The notes: generated by a model from the sequence alone, not told the origin. A stretch of 64,000 bases of DNA from Sinorhizobium shofinae (GCA_001704765.1 MBFK01000094.1:41327-105326), one strand, 5' to 3'. Positions 49,426-58,587 are shown, counted from the first letter of the stretch. Program-made: numbers and translations.

Positions 49426-50016
49426 ATGGCCGCTGTTGTTGATGCCCTGCGCGCGATCTTCGCGCCATCCACCTTTGTGATTGATGCCGAAAATCCGGGC
49501 GACGTCGTCGCGCGGGAAAACCTGCTCGACCGGGCCATGGGACCCGGCCGTCAAAGGAAGTCGTCTGAAAAGCTGCGCCGCGGCCGCGTGCCCGCCGACG
49601 GGCTCGCCCTCGTGGCGCGCGATGTCGATGGCCATGTCATCGGTACCGTGCGGCTCTGGAACGTCGAAGCCGGCGTCAACCGCGAAGGGCAGGCCGTGCC
49701 GGCGCTGCTCCTCGGGCCGCTCGCCGTCGACCCGGCGCATGAGGGCAAGGGGATCGGCGGCACGCTCATGCGTGCGGCAATCCAGGAAGCCAAGAACAGC
49801 GGCCACGGCGCAATCCTCCTTGTCGGCGACGCGGCCTACTATGAGCGCTTCGGCTTTTTCGCCGAGCGGACGCAGCATCTCGTCATGCCCGGCCCGTTCG
49901 AGCGCAACCGCTTCCTGGCGCTCGAACTCAAGGAAGGTTGGCTCGAAGGCGCCGCCGGCATGCTGGTCGCGAGCGGCCGGAAACTCGGCCTGCCGCCGGT
50001 CAAGCGTGCCGCCTGA
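49426..50016 (+). CDS. GNAT-family N-acetyltransferase (YhbS-like)
   Basis: 196 residues with GGGAGG ahead of the ATG. The fold motifs are VIGTVRLWNVEAGV, the strand-4 VPALLLGPLAVDPAHEGKGI with the acetyl-CoA loop GKGIGGTLMRAAI, and ILLVGDAAYYERFGFFAE. It resembles the YhbS type. Position after the polyamine gene has led to co-annotation in rhizobia, but there is no sequence proof that it acetylates a polyamine. Confidence 0.87.
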   Translation: MAAVVDALRAIFAPSTFVIDAENPGDVVARENLLDRAMGPGRQRKSSEKLRRGRVPADGLALVARDVDGHVIGTVRLWNVEAGVNREGQAVPALLLGPLAVDPAHEGKGIGGTLMRAAIQEAKNSGHGAILLVGDAAYYERFGFFAERTQHLVMPGPFERNRFLALELKEGWLEGAAGMLVASGRKLGLPPVKRAA

Positions 50017-50051
50017 CATTCTTCCGCCTCACCCTGCGGAGGCGACAACGA

Positions 50052-50090
50052 ACAGCGCTCCTGTCGCGAGGCGGGAGCGCTGTCATTTTG
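50052..50090 (+). terminator. Terminator after the YhbS-like acetyltransferase gene
   Basis: Ten-base arms ACAGCGCTCC / GGAGCGCTGT, 12-base loop, then CATTTTG. Confidence 0.75.
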
Positions 50091-50107
50091 GGGAGGACAC
50101 CTTCGCT

Positions 50108-50489
50108 TTACTCTTCGGGCGCAGGCAAGCTTGTTGCCGTCGGGATCGCGCGCATAGGCGGCGTCGAAACCGTCTCCATACTGCGGGGGCGAAACCCGGG
50201 CTTCCCTTCCTCTCGACCGCCCCGCTCGATGGCCACATCAAACATGCGATCGATCAGCTCTGCGCTGTCGACGAGGAACGCGGTCATCGCGCCGTTGCCG
50301 GCCGTGGCGACATTGCCATCGAATGGAAGCCCGTGAAAAAGCGCGGGGCCGTGTCGTCGATTTTCCTTCGCGAGGAGGCCACCTGCCCGTCGGAGAAGCA
50401 GCGCTCCTGACCCATCAGAGCCATCAACGGATCGTAGAACTGCTCGGCCCTCGCCAGATCGGCCGTCCCACCATGGTGTATCCGATCAT
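50108..50489 (-). pseudogene. VOC-family gene broken by several frameshifts
   Basis: Reading leftward from an ATG at 50489 (behind AGAGGAGT), pieces of one VOC domain appear in successive frames: MIGYTMVG, then TADLARAEQFYDPLMALMGQ, then PFDGNVATAGNGAMTAFLVD and IDRMFDVAIERGG, then SPPQYGDGFDAAYARDPDGN. At least three frame changes are needed within 380 bases, too many for ordinary sequencing errors, so this is a decayed gene. Its best current end is the TAA at 50108-50110. No full-length product is possible. Confidence 0.78.
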
Positions 50490-50529
50490 CCGCGACTCCT
50501 CTGCCGTCGATTGGGTGGGCTCGGAGCCG

Positions 50530-51165
50530 TCAGTTCGCGGCACGCCTGTAGAGCGCCAGCGATCCCGCCAGTGCCACGAGCGCCCCGCCGCAGACGCGAT
50601 CAAGCCAGATCGCGCCGGATCGCTTCAGAAATCGAACCGCTTGCGAGCCAAGCAGCGCATAGCCGAACATCACCATGAAATCGATCGATGCGAAGATGAG
50701 GGCCAGGACGGCGTATTGCGGCGTTTGCGGTAGCGCAGGGTCGATGAACTGCGGCAGGAAGGCGGAAAAGAACAGGTAACCCTTAGGGTTGGTGACCGCG
50801 ACCAGAAAGCTCTTTACAAAAATCGAGCGCGGCGTGCCAGTGCCTTCCTCGGGTGACACCCCTGCCGTGATATCGAGTGTGCCGCGGGAGCGCAGCAGCT
50901 GGAAGCCCAGAAATGCAAGATAGGCGGCGCCCGCCCACTTGACCACCGAGAACCAGAACTCCGATGCCGCAAGCAGCGCGCCGAGGCCGAGCGCCACGGC
51001 GCCGATCAGCACGAAGTCCGAGAGCACCGCGCCGATCATCCCGTAGCCGGCGCGGTGGACGCCATAGCGCGACCCGTTGGTCAGCGCCAGCAGCACGGTC
51101 GGGCCTGGCGTTGCAATGCCGATGAAGGCGACGGCGGCGAATGCAAGGATGGTCATCTCGTTCAT
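50530..51165 (-). CDS. LysE/RhtB-family amino acid exporter
   Basis: 211 residues from MNEMTILAFAAVAFIGIATP with GAGAGGAGA ahead. About five or six helices and the family motif FIGIATPGPTVLLALTNGSRYG near the N-terminus, then GAAYLAFLGFQLLRS and VTNPKGYLFFSAFLPQF. Exports an amino acid or homoserine lactone-like compound; substrate unknown. The frame is open for 98 more codons upstream but that part is not membrane-like. Confidence 0.88.
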   Translation of the reverse strand: MNEMTILAFAAVAFIGIATPGPTVLLALTNGSRYGVHRAGYGMIGAVLSDFVLIGAVALGLGALLAASEFWFSVVKWAGAAYLAFLGFQLLRSRGTLDITAGVSPEEGTGTPRSIFVKSFLVAVTNPKGYLFFSAFLPQFIDPALPQTPQYAVLALIFASIDFMVMFGYALLGSQAVRFLKRSGAIWLDRVCGGALVALAGSLALYRRAAN

Positions 51166-51450
51166 GGAAATCTCCTCTCGCGTCACACAGTCGTTCCATA
51201 TCTTCGAAAACGCTGCAACGAGGAATTGCGCGGGCTCGGTAGCGCGAGCCCGCGGCGCCGCCTCACCGCGCATTTGACAGCATGCACCGCTTCGCCTATG
51301 GAGGCAGCGGGCGAGGGCCCCAGCCGTCCGCGAGCGTTCAAGCTTTGGTGAAGTCTCTCTTTTCGACACGGTCACGCCTCGAGGCATGCGAACCGATGGC
51401 AATGCGGGCACCCATCTGAATGAACGCATGCCGCAGCAGGAGACCCTGTC

Positions 51451-51897
51451 ATGACGCATGAATCGCGCACGCTTCCATCATTGGATACGCTGAAGGACCA
51501 GGCCAAACGCTTGCGCGCCCGGCTTTCCCCCGAAGGCGAGCAGATTGGACATTCGAAATCTCTCGAGCTGATCGCCGCGCAATACGGCTATCGAGATTGG
51601 AACACGCTGCACGCAGCCGTCGGCAACCGGCCGCCGTTCAATCCCTGGATGCTCGGCTCGCGGGTGAGAGGCCATTATCTCGGCCAGCCCTTCGAGGGCG
51701 AAATCCTCTCGGCCCAGGCCTTGACCGGGAAGCCGGGGCGCTATCGCCTGACTTTCAGGTTCGACGAGCCGGTGGATGTCGTCACCTTCGAAAGCTTCTC
51801 GGCTTTCCGGCAGCGGGTGACGGCAACTGTCGACGACGGCGGGCGCACGATCGAAAAGACCTCGAATGGCCGCCCGCATCTGGAACTTGAGTGGTGA
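51451..51897 (+). CDS. Glyoxalase-superfamily-associated domain protein
   Basis: 148 residues. The first 60 (LDTLKDQAKRLRARLSPEGE, IGHSKSLELIAAQYGYRDWN) match the short helical domain often attached to glyoxalase-related proteins; the rest is a beta-rich region (GRYRLTFRFDEPVDVVTFES). No catalytic residues are recognisable. The 51166-51450 gap before it holds no gene that I can see. Ribosome site: GCAGGAG. Confidence 0.7.
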   Translation: MTHESRTLPSLDTLKDQAKRLRARLSPEGEQIGHSKSLELIAAQYGYRDWNTLHAAVGNRPPFNPWMLGSRVRGHYLGQPFEGEILSAQALTGKPGRYRLTFRFDEPVDVVTFESFSAFRQRVTATVDDGGRTIEKTSNGRPHLELEW

Positions 51898-51927
51898 CGG
51901 GCGAGGCGGCGGCCCCGGTCATGTGGA

Positions 51928-52755
51928 TCAGACGATCGTCTGATCCATCTCCGCCGCTGGTACCTCGTCCACGCGATGAATGCGCACGACCGTCGCCGGC
52001 ACGCCCGCGACCGTCGTCCGGGGCGGGACGGGTTTCAGGACGACACTGCCTGCGGCCACCTTGCTGTAGGCGCCGACCTCGATGTTGCCGAGGATCTTGG
52101 CGCCGGCCCCGATCATGACGCCGCGACGGATCTTCGGGTGCCGGTCGCCGGTTTCCTTGCCGGTGCCGCCGAGAGTGACGTTCTGAAGGATCGAGACCTG
52201 GTCCTCGATGACCGTGGTCTCGCCGACGACGATGCCGGAACCGTGGTCGAGCATGACCGCACTTCCGATGCGGGCGGCCGGGTGGATATCGGGGCCGAAG
52301 ACGAGCGAGGCCAGGTTGGAAAGCCAGTTGGCCATTTCCTTGCGGCCATCGAGCCAGAGCCGGTGGGCGGCGCGATGGGTCTGCAGCGCCTGGAAGCCCT
52401 TGAGATTCATGAGGACGTGCATCAGGCCCGGGCAGGCAGGATCGCGCTCCCGTACGGCTCGAAGGTCCGCCTCGGCTGCGATCAGTATATCGGGATCGGC
52501 ATCGAATATGCCTGAGAGGATGGTCGCAAGCGACTGTTCGTCAATGCGGGCAAGAGCGAGGCGGGAGGCAAGAATGCCCCCGAGCAGCTCGGCATTCGTC
52601 CGGGCATGCGTGATCAGCCTCAGGGTCGGTTCCATGACCGGTTCGCTTGCGGCAAGAATCCCAGATTCCGCGCGGACGAGGTCCCAGGCCTCGCCGTCAG
52701 CCATTGGAGCTGCCGTCGAACCGGGATACTTCTCGGCCTTGTTCCCTGAGACCAT
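51928..52755 (-). CDS. cysE: Serine O-acetyltransferase
   Basis: 275 residues. A helical N-terminal domain is followed by left-handed beta-helix hexapeptide repeats (from IHPAARIGSAVMLDHGSGIV through VGETTVIEDQVSILQNVTLG to VAAGSVVLKPVPPRTTVAGV). The catalytic His is in MLDHGSGIVVGE. It acetylates serine with acetyl-CoA in the first step of cysteine synthesis. The WD40 gene ends nine bases upstream of it, so the two may be co-transcribed. Confidence 0.93.
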   Translation of the reverse strand: MVSGNKAEKYPGSTAAPMADGEAWDLVRAESGILAASEPVMEPTLRLITHARTNAELLGGILASRLALARIDEQSLATILSGIFDADPDILIAAEADLRAVRERDPACPGLMHVLMNLKGFQALQTHRAAHRLWLDGRKEMANWLSNLASLVFGPDIHPAARIGSAVMLDHGSGIVVGETTVIEDQVSILQNVTLGGTGKETGDRHPKIRRGVMIGAGAKILGNIEVGAYSKVAAGSVVLKPVPPRTTVAGVPATVVRIHRVDEVPAAEMDQTIV

Positions 52756-52763
52756 TCGTCGCC

Positions 52764-53753
52764 CTATCCCGCAATATCCACGACGCCACAATCACCGGCG
52801 GCCGAGCCGAAAGCAAGCTGGCGGCCGCTCCTGTTCCAGGCCATGGCGGTGATCGCGCCCTTGCCGGGGCGGCGCAGCAGCACTTCCTTGCTGTCGGCGA
52901 GACGGGCGGCGAGGATCATGCCGTCCTCATAGCCGATCGCGACGATGTCCTCGGCTGGGTGGCAGGCGACCGCCGTCACCATCGTGTTGCCGCGGGTGCC
53001 GAGCTCCAGCGGAGCCTTGCCCATCGGCCCGTCCTTGCCCTGGAAGGGCCAGACGATCGCCGCCGGAGCGCCCGCGGACGCAAGCCACTTGCCCTTGGCC
53101 GACCAGGAAAGCGACTTCACCTTGGCAGGGTAGCCGGTCATGCGCATGTGCCGCGCCTCGGCGCCGGGCTTCGTATCGAGCTTCCAGCCATGCAGCGCAT
53201 TCTCCTGCATGGTGGTGACGACGAAGCGGCCGTCGGGCGAAAAGGTGACACCGGTATGGGCGCCCTTCCATTCGAGGTCGATCGGCTGGCCGGCCATCGA
53301 CACCCAATGCAGCGACACGCCATTGTAACGCGCAACCGCGATGCGCAAGCCCTTGGGGGCGAAAGCAATGCCCTCGACGGTGCGTTCCTCGGGGAATTCC
53401 TTCGTGATGCCGTCGGCAAGGCGGACATAGCTCGTCTTGCCAAACGCATAGGCGACCGCCCTTTGCGGTCCGGCGGCGACCTGGGAAATCCACTTGCGCG
53501 GCGTCTCGGCGACAAGGCTCGCCGTTCCGTCGGCCGAAACGCGCATCACCTTGCCGTCCTCGCCGCCGGTCAGCAGTGTATCGGTTGCCTCGTCATAGGC
53601 GAGTGAAAGCAGGCCGTCGTGCAGGTCGGTCGTCTTGTGGCCCTGATCGAGACGGTGAATGGTGCCGGCGGCTCCAGCGAAAAAGGGAATGTCCTTCAAA
53701 AAGGCCACGCCGACGACGTGGCCTTCGAGATCGAGCGGAGCGACGGTCGGCAT
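52764..53753 (-). CDS. WD40 repeat (beta-propeller) protein
   Basis: 329 residues built from about seven repeats of 40 residues: GLLSLAYDEATDTLLTGGED, GIAFAPKGLRIAVARYNGVS, GVTFSPDGRFVVTTMQENAL, SLSWSAKGKWLASAGAPAAI, AVACHPAEDIVAIGYEDGMI and AMAWNRSGRQLAFGSAAGDC. No signal peptide and no enzyme motif. Probably a scaffold; a similar gene often lies beside the CobW-type GTPase in rhizobia, which fits here with 64 bases between them. Confidence 0.88.
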   Translation of the reverse strand: MPTVAPLDLEGHVVGVAFLKDIPFFAGAAGTIHRLDQGHKTTDLHDGLLSLAYDEATDTLLTGGEDGKVMRVSADGTASLVAETPRKWISQVAAGPQRAVAYAFGKTSYVRLADGITKEFPEERTVEGIAFAPKGLRIAVARYNGVSLHWVSMAGQPIDLEWKGAHTGVTFSPDGRFVVTTMQENALHGWKLDTKPGAEARHMRMTGYPAKVKSLSWSAKGKWLASAGAPAAIVWPFQGKDGPMGKAPLELGTRGNTMVTAVACHPAEDIVAIGYEDGMILAARLADSKEVLLRRPGKGAITAMAWNRSGRQLAFGSAAGDCGVVDIAG

Positions 53754-53817
53754 CAGTTGGCTAGGCTCTCTTGTTTCAGTGTGATCTTGTCCGGCAACCG
53801 GTCACCACTATCCGGGA

Positions 53818-54897
53818 TCATGCCTGGACTTCACAGGCCTTGAAGGTGCGCTCGAGCTTCTCGCGATCGAGATCGCGGCCGATGAAGACGAGGCGGGTCT
53901 CGCGCTTCTCGCCCTCCTTCCACGGCCGCTGGTGGTCGCCCTCGATGATCATGTGAACGCCTTGCACCACATAGCGCTCGGCATCGCCAGCAAAGGCGAT
54001 AATGCCCTTGAGGCGCAAGATATTCGGTCCGTCCGTCTGGGTGATCTTCTGGATCCAGGGGAAGAAGCGGTCCGGATTCATCTCGCCGCCCCGCAACGAG
54101 ATCGACTGTACCGTCACGTCGTGGATGGGCGAGGGGCCATGATCGTGGTGATGGTGATGATCATGGTCGTGGTCATGATCATGATGGTGGTGGTCGTGAT
54201 CGCAGTCGGGACCGCAGACGTGGTCGTCATGCTGGTCCTGATCGAGGAAATGCGGATCGTTCTCCAGCGCCTTTTCGAGGTTGAAGGCGCCCTGGTCGAG
54301 AACCTTGCTGAGGTCGATCTCCGAACGCTGCGTCCGGTAGATGCGGGCGGAGGGATTGATCACGCGTACCGTCGCCTCGATGCGCTCGAGTTCTTCGGGC
54401 GTCACGAGATCGGTCTTGTTGAGCAGCACCACATCGGCAAAGGCAATCTGGTCTTCCGCCTCGCGGCTGTCCTTCAACCGTAGCGGCAGATGCTTGGCAT
54501 CGACGAGCGCGACGACGGCGTCGAGCTCGGTCTTGGCGCGCACGTCGTCATCCATGAAGAAGGTCTGGGCAACCGGTACCGGATCGGCAAGGCCGGTCGT
54601 CTCGACGATGATCGCGTCAAAACGGCCGGGACGGCGCATCAGTCCTTCGACGACACGGATGAGGTCGCCGCGCACGGTGCAGCAGACGCAGCCGTTGTTC
54701 ATCTCGTAGATTTCCTCGTCGGATTCGACGATCAGGTCGTTGTCGATGCCGATCTCGCCGAATTCGTTGACGATCACCGCATATTTGCGGCCGTGATTTT
54801 CGCTGAGGATGCGGTTGAGGAGCGTCGTCTTGCCGGCGCCGAGATAGCCCGTGAGCACGGTGACGGGGATCGGCTTCTGCGTGGTCGTTTCGGTCAT
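53818..54897 (-). CDS. CobW/COG0523-family GTPase, probable zinc chaperone
   Basis: 359 residues. Walker A GYLGAGKTTLLNRIL (17-31), the metal motif GCVCCTV (near 72), Walker B-like IIVETTGLADP and NKTD (LLNKTDLVTPEE). A long His/Asp tract near residues 225-255 (CGPDCDHDHHHHDHDHDHDH and on) is a metal-sensing or storage segment. The C-terminal domain ends in QGVHMIIEGDHQRPW. COG0523 proteins transfer zinc or cobalt to client enzymes with GTP. The gene is not next to cob genes, so zinc delivery is more likely than cobalamin synthesis. Confidence 0.9.
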   Translation of the reverse strand: MTETTTQKPIPVTVLTGYLGAGKTTLLNRILSENHGRKYAVIVNEFGEIGIDNDLIVESDEEIYEMNNGCVCCTVRGDLIRVVEGLMRRPGRFDAIIVETTGLADPVPVAQTFFMDDDVRAKTELDAVVALVDAKHLPLRLKDSREAEDQIAFADVVLLNKTDLVTPEELERIEATVRVINPSARIYRTQRSEIDLSKVLDQGAFNLEKALENDPHFLDQDQHDDHVCGPDCDHDHHHHDHDHDHDHHHHHDHGPSPIHDVTVQSISLRGGEMNPDRFFPWIQKITQTDGPNILRLKGIIAFAGDAERYVVQGVHMIIEGDHQRPWKEGEKRETRLVFIGRDLDREKLERTFKACEVQA

Positions 54898-55009
54898 GGG
54901 AGCCTCGAGGATTGGCGATGCGCCGCGGGCATCTATGTTGGGGTCTCATATAGGAGATGACGCGGCGATGCGCAAATGTGCGGCACGCCTTTTCGCCGCC
55001 GTCAACCGC

Positions 55010-55801
55010 TCAGGCAAAGTCGCCGACGTCAAAGGCCTGCACATCCCTGAGCAGCTCGATGATGCCGCCGACCGCATGGCCGAGAAGAGCTTCGCCGCGC
55101 CCCGCCGTAGCGGCGGCCGCATTGCCGGCCACGCCGTGCGGGTTGAGGTCCGACATCTTCCAACCGAAGGCATGCGGACCATAGGCGCGCAAATGCTTGA
55201 ATCGGTGCTGGAACTCGCTCTGACAAGAGGGGAAATGGCGGGCTTTCGCCATGTCCACCTTGTCCGGGTGGAGGGCCAGCATCACCGACGTTTCGATGTC
55301 GCCGCCATGGATGTCGATCGCCTTGTCCTTATCGCTGATCCAGCCCGCCGGCTGCCCGAAACGGGTCCAGCTCGTCGCGACCGCCAGCATGCCAAAGCGC
55401 ATGCGCGCTTCTGTCGCCACGATGGTCATCAGAGGGGAATTGCCGCCATGCGCATTCAGCATCACGAATTTGCGGATGCCCAGCCGGTTAAGGTCTTCGG
55501 CGATGCCGAGCCAGCGCGAGATCGCTTCGTCATAGGCAAGCGTACGGGTTCCGGCGATGTCCATATGTTCGACCGAATAGCCGACAGGCTCGGCCGGCAG
55601 GAAGGTCGCAGGCAGGTCATGGGGCAGCCCTGCAATGACGCGATCGACGATGCCCTCGGCGATCAGCCGATCCGTTTCGAAGGGCAGATGTGGGCCGTGC
55701 TGCTCATGCGCGCCGAGCGGCAGAACGGCGATCCAATCCCGCCGCTCGGCGGGAGCAAGATCGACGGGATTGTCGTCCCAGCGGGCCTTCGGCATCGACA
55801 T
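55010..55801 (-). CDS. Creatininase-family amidohydrolase
   Basis: 263 residues from MSMPKARWDDN. The family metal site appears in LPLGAHEQHGPHLPFETDRL, LNAHGGNSPLMTIVATEARM and IDIHGGDIETSVML. The members include creatininase, mycofactocin peptidase MftE and riboflavin or folate pathway relatives; the reaction here cannot be decided. Divergent from the MarR gene over 113 bases with a perfect palindrome between, so MarR probably controls both. The frame extension to 55915 overlaps that control region and is unlikely. Confidence 0.82.
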   Translation of the reverse strand: MSMPKARWDDNPVDLAPAERRDWIAVLPLGAHEQHGPHLPFETDRLIAEGIVDRVIAGLPHDLPATFLPAEPVGYSVEHMDIAGTRTLAYDEAISRWLGIAEDLNRLGIRKFVMLNAHGGNSPLMTIVATEARMRFGMLAVATSWTRFGQPAGWISDKDKAIDIHGGDIETSVMLALHPDKVDMAKARHFPSCQSEFQHRFKHLRAYGPHAFGWKMSDLNPHGVAGNAAAATAGRGEALLGHAVGGIIELLRDVQAFDVGDFA

Positions 55802-55856
55802 TTCTGTTCGGTCCTCCGCATCGATTGTCGTAAAATTGTTGTTTGAATCATACAGT

Positions 55857-55868
55857 TCGTAATTACGA
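55857..55868. promoter_or_regulatory. Palindrome between creatininase-like gene and marR
   Basis: TCGTAATTACGA is a perfect 12-base palindrome centred in the divergent promoter region, followed by CTATAAAG, a possible -10 box for the MarR gene. Its shape and location fit a MarR operator. Confidence 0.55.
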
Positions 55869-55914
55869 GCCGTCTTGCTATAAAGGTAGTGTACGGGATT
55901 CGGCGGGAGGTCCA

Positions 55915-56418
55915 ATGGGCAAGAAGAGCAAAGCCGAAAAGAAAGGCAAGAACGGCAAGAAGAGGGACGAACCGGCTGCCGCAGTGCATGACCACGATCT
56001 TGCTTCGCTGCTTGTCCAGGCTGCCCGCTCGATGCGCACGGTGCTTTCCCGCAACCTCATTGAAAGCGGCCTCTATGCGGGCCAGGACGGCGTCATGCTT
56101 GCCCTGGCCGAAACGGACGGCCTGACCGCGGGCGCGCTCGCCGCCAGGCTCGGCGTCAAGGCGCCGACGATGACGCGGACGATCGGCCGCATGGAGGCCC
56201 AGGGCTTCCTCGAGCGCCGGCCGGACGAGGACGACGCACGGCTGACCAAGGTCTTTCTGACGACTCCGGGGCGCGACCGCCTGCAGACGATCGCCGAGGC
56301 TGGCCAGCATTCCGAAAAGCTCGCCACGCGCGGCCTCACTGACAAGCAGGTGCGCACGCTCCTGAAACTCCTGCGCGTGGTCGACAGCAACCTGCAGGCG
56401 GCGCGTGCCGCCGACTAA
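55915..56418 (+). CDS. MarR-family transcriptional regulator
   Basis: 167 residues from MGKKSKAEKKGKNGKKRDEP with GGGAGG ahead. The first 25 residues are an unusual lysine-rich tail. The winged helix is LTAGALAARLGVKAPTMTRT with the wing RRPDEDDARLTKVFLTTPGR. MarR proteins repress adjacent genes until a small ligand binds; the divergent hydrolase is the likely target. Confidence 0.88.
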   Translation: MGKKSKAEKKGKNGKKRDEPAAAVHDHDLASLLVQAARSMRTVLSRNLIESGLYAGQDGVMLALAETDGLTAGALAARLGVKAPTMTRTIGRMEAQGFLERRPDEDDARLTKVFLTTPGRDRLQTIAEAGQHSEKLATRGLTDKQVRTLLKLLRVVDSNLQAARAAD

Positions 56419-56455
56419 CGCACCGGTTTAGCGCACTTCTCGATTGCAGCGGTGA

Positions 56456-56470
56456 TTTAAACAGTTTAAA
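56456..56470. promoter_or_regulatory. Palindromic operator upstream of the second LacI gene
   Basis: TTTAAAC-A-GTTTAAA is a perfect 15-base palindrome, followed at 56475 by a third half-site GTTTAAA. It lies 47 bases before the GTG of the LacI gene; autoregulation is likely. Confidence 0.6.
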
Positions 56471-56517
56471 GAGGGTTTAAAACGGGGCGAGAAAATCGAC
56501 GGGCAACGGGGGACACG

Positions 56518-57540
56518 GTGGCGCAGAAGGTCAAGCTTTCGACAATCGCGGAAACACTCGGACTTTCGACGGCGACCGTATCCCTGGCATTGCGAGACAG
56601 CCCTCTCGTGGCGATCGCCACCCGCGAGAAGATCAAAGAGCAGGCGCGCGCCCTCGGCTATATCTACAATCGCCGCGCCGCGAGCCTTCGGACATCACGC
56701 TCCGGCATTATCGGCGTCGTCGTGCACGACATCATGAACCCGTTCTATGGCGAGATCCTCAAGGCGATCGAGGCGGAACTCGATCGCGACAAGCAGACCT
56801 TCATTCTCTCCAATCACTACGATTCCGTCGAGAAACAGCGCGATTTCATCGAAACCCTGCTGCAGCTCGGCGGCGACGGCGTCATCATGTCGCCGGCGAT
56901 CGGCACGCCGCCGGAGGATATCCAGCTGGCCGAGGACAACGGCATGCCGGCGATCCTGATCGCCCGTTCGATCGAAGGCCTCGACGTGCCGATCTTCCGT
57001 GGCGACGACGCTTACGGCATCGCACTTGCCACCAACCATCTGATCGGCCTCGGTCATCGCTGTATCGCGATGGTCGGCGGCACCGACCAGACCTCGACCG
57101 GGCGCGACCGCTATCAGGGCTATGTCAACGCATTGCGCAAGGCGAATATCGAGGTCGATCCGGATCTGCGCATCCCCGGCCCCCGTTCGAAGCAGGGCGG
57201 CTTCGAGGCGGCGGTGCATCTTCTGTCGCTGCCGCAGAAGCCGACCGCAGTGGTCTGCTGGAACGACCTGGTGGCGATCGGCATGATGAACGGCATCGCC
57301 CGCGCCGGCCTCCTGCCGGGCGTCGATATTTCGGTGACCGGTTACGACGATCTCGAGGAAGCCTCGATCGCGACGCCGGCGCTGACGACCGTCTGGAACG
57401 GCCAGGCGGAAGTCGGCCGCAGCGCGGCCCGCGCCCTGCTCGACAAGCTTTCAGGCAGCCACGAGCCGGACGGCATCCATCTGATCAAGCCGGAAATGCG
57501 CATCCGCCAGTCAACCGGTCCGCTCCGCGTAACGGCTTGA
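56518..57540 (+). CDS. LacI-family transcriptional regulator
   Basis: 340 residues from a GTG. The DNA-binding part is KLSTIAETLGLSTATVSLAL followed by the hinge YIYNRRAASLRTSRSGIIGV; the ligand domain carries LSNHYDSVEKQRDFIETLLQ and GVDISVTGYDDLEEASIATP. It precedes a 2-hydroxyacid dehydrogenase gene by 77 bases on the same strand, so that gene is its likely target along with itself. Confidence 0.88.
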   Translation: MAQKVKLSTIAETLGLSTATVSLALRDSPLVAIATREKIKEQARALGYIYNRRAASLRTSRSGIIGVVVHDIMNPFYGEILKAIEAELDRDKQTFILSNHYDSVEKQRDFIETLLQLGGDGVIMSPAIGTPPEDIQLAEDNGMPAILIARSIEGLDVPIFRGDDAYGIALATNHLIGLGHRCIAMVGGTDQTSTGRDRYQGYVNALRKANIEVDPDLRIPGPRSKQGGFEAAVHLLSLPQKPTAVVCWNDLVAIGMMNGIARAGLLPGVDISVTGYDDLEEASIATPALTTVWNGQAEVGRSAARALLDKLSGSHEPDGIHLIKPEMRIRQSTGPLRVTA

Positions 57541-57617
57541 TCCTTTCCTGCGAGTCGGAACAGGATGCGGGGAGTAATCAACCGCATTTTTCGTCACGCT
57601 CCGGAAAGGGAAACTCG

Positions 57618-58580
57618 ATGAGCCGTCCTAGAATTCTCGTGCCCGGCAAAATCAACCCGCGCGTCCTCGAACGACTGCCGGAAATGTTCGAGACTGTGCG
57701 CATCGAGCGTGCCGATGCCGCGCTGGCGACGGCAGATATGGCGGATATCGCCGGCATTGCCGTCTCGGGGCGCTTGCCGACAGAGCTGATGGATACATTC
57801 CCGAGGCTCGAAATCGTCGCCAATCTCGGCGTCGGCTATGATGGCGTCGACGTCGCCCGCGCCGCGGCGCGCGGCGTCGTCGTTACCAACACGCCGGATG
57901 TGTTGACGGAGGAAGTCGCCGATACGGCGATCGGGCTGCTCCTCAACACGGTGCGCCAGCTGCCGCAGGCGGAGCAATGGTTGCGGCAGGGCCGATGGGT
58001 TCGCGACGGTGCCTTTCCGCTGTCGCCGCTGTCGCTCAGGGGCCGGAAGGTCGGACTTTTCGGCCTTGGCAGGATCGGTCTGGCGATCGCCCGCAGGCTG
58101 GAGGCGTTCCGCGTGCCGGTCGCCTATCACACACGCACCCCGCGTGAGGATCTGCCCTTCGCCTACTATCCGAGCCTGTTGAGCCTGGCCGAGGCGGTCG
58201 ACACGCTGATCGTGATCGTGCCGGGAACGCCGAGCACCGCGAAGGCCGTCAATGCTGAAGTGTTCGCCGCGCTCGGGCCGCAGGGGGTAGTGATCAATGT
58301 CGGCCGCGGTTCGACGCTGGACGAGACCGCGCTTATCGCGGCGCTTCAGAGCCGCACCATCGCCGGTGCGGGGCTCGATGTCTTCGAAAACGAGCCGCAT
58401 GTGCCTGAGGCGCTGATTGTTCTTCCGAATGTCTCACTGCTGCCGCATGTGGCGTCCGCCTCGGTCGCCACCCGCAATGCCATGGCCGATCTGGTCGTCG
58501 ACAATCTGAAGGCCTGGTTTTCAACCGGACAGGCGCTGACGCCGGTCGCCGAGACGCCGTTCGAGCGTAAAGGCCGGTAG
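57618..58580 (+). CDS. D-2-hydroxyacid dehydrogenase (glyoxylate/hydroxypyruvate reductase type)
   Basis: 320 residues from MSRPRILVPGKINPRVLERL with GGAAAGGGAA ahead. The NAD-binding loop is VGLFGLGRIGLAIARRLEAF; the catalytic Arg, Glu and His are in INVGRGSTLDETALIAALQS, LDVFENEPHVPEALI and NVSLLPHVASASVATRNAMA. Reduces glyoxylate, hydroxypyruvate or a longer 2-keto acid. The LacI neighbour suggests induction by a sugar acid. Confidence 0.9.
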   Translation: MSRPRILVPGKINPRVLERLPEMFETVRIERADAALATADMADIAGIAVSGRLPTELMDTFPRLEIVANLGVGYDGVDVARAAARGVVVTNTPDVLTEEVADTAIGLLLNTVRQLPQAEQWLRQGRWVRDGAFPLSPLSLRGRKVGLFGLGRIGLAIARRLEAFRVPVAYHTRTPREDLPFAYYPSLLSLAEAVDTLIVIVPGTPSTAKAVNAEVFAALGPQGVVINVGRGSTLDETALIAALQSRTIAGAGLDVFENEPHVPEALIVLPNVSLLPHVASASVATRNAMADLVVDNLKAWFSTGQALTPVAETPFERKGR

Positions 58581-58587
58581 AACCGGC
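58573..58587. terminator. Small hairpin between convergent genes
   Basis: GCCGGT / ACCGGC with loop AGA overlaps the stop at 58580; a weak shared terminator. Confidence 0.3.

Noticed and set aside
54898..55009. Zur box upstream of the CobW-type gene
   Set aside because: No AT-rich palindrome of the expected type is present in the short upstream region.
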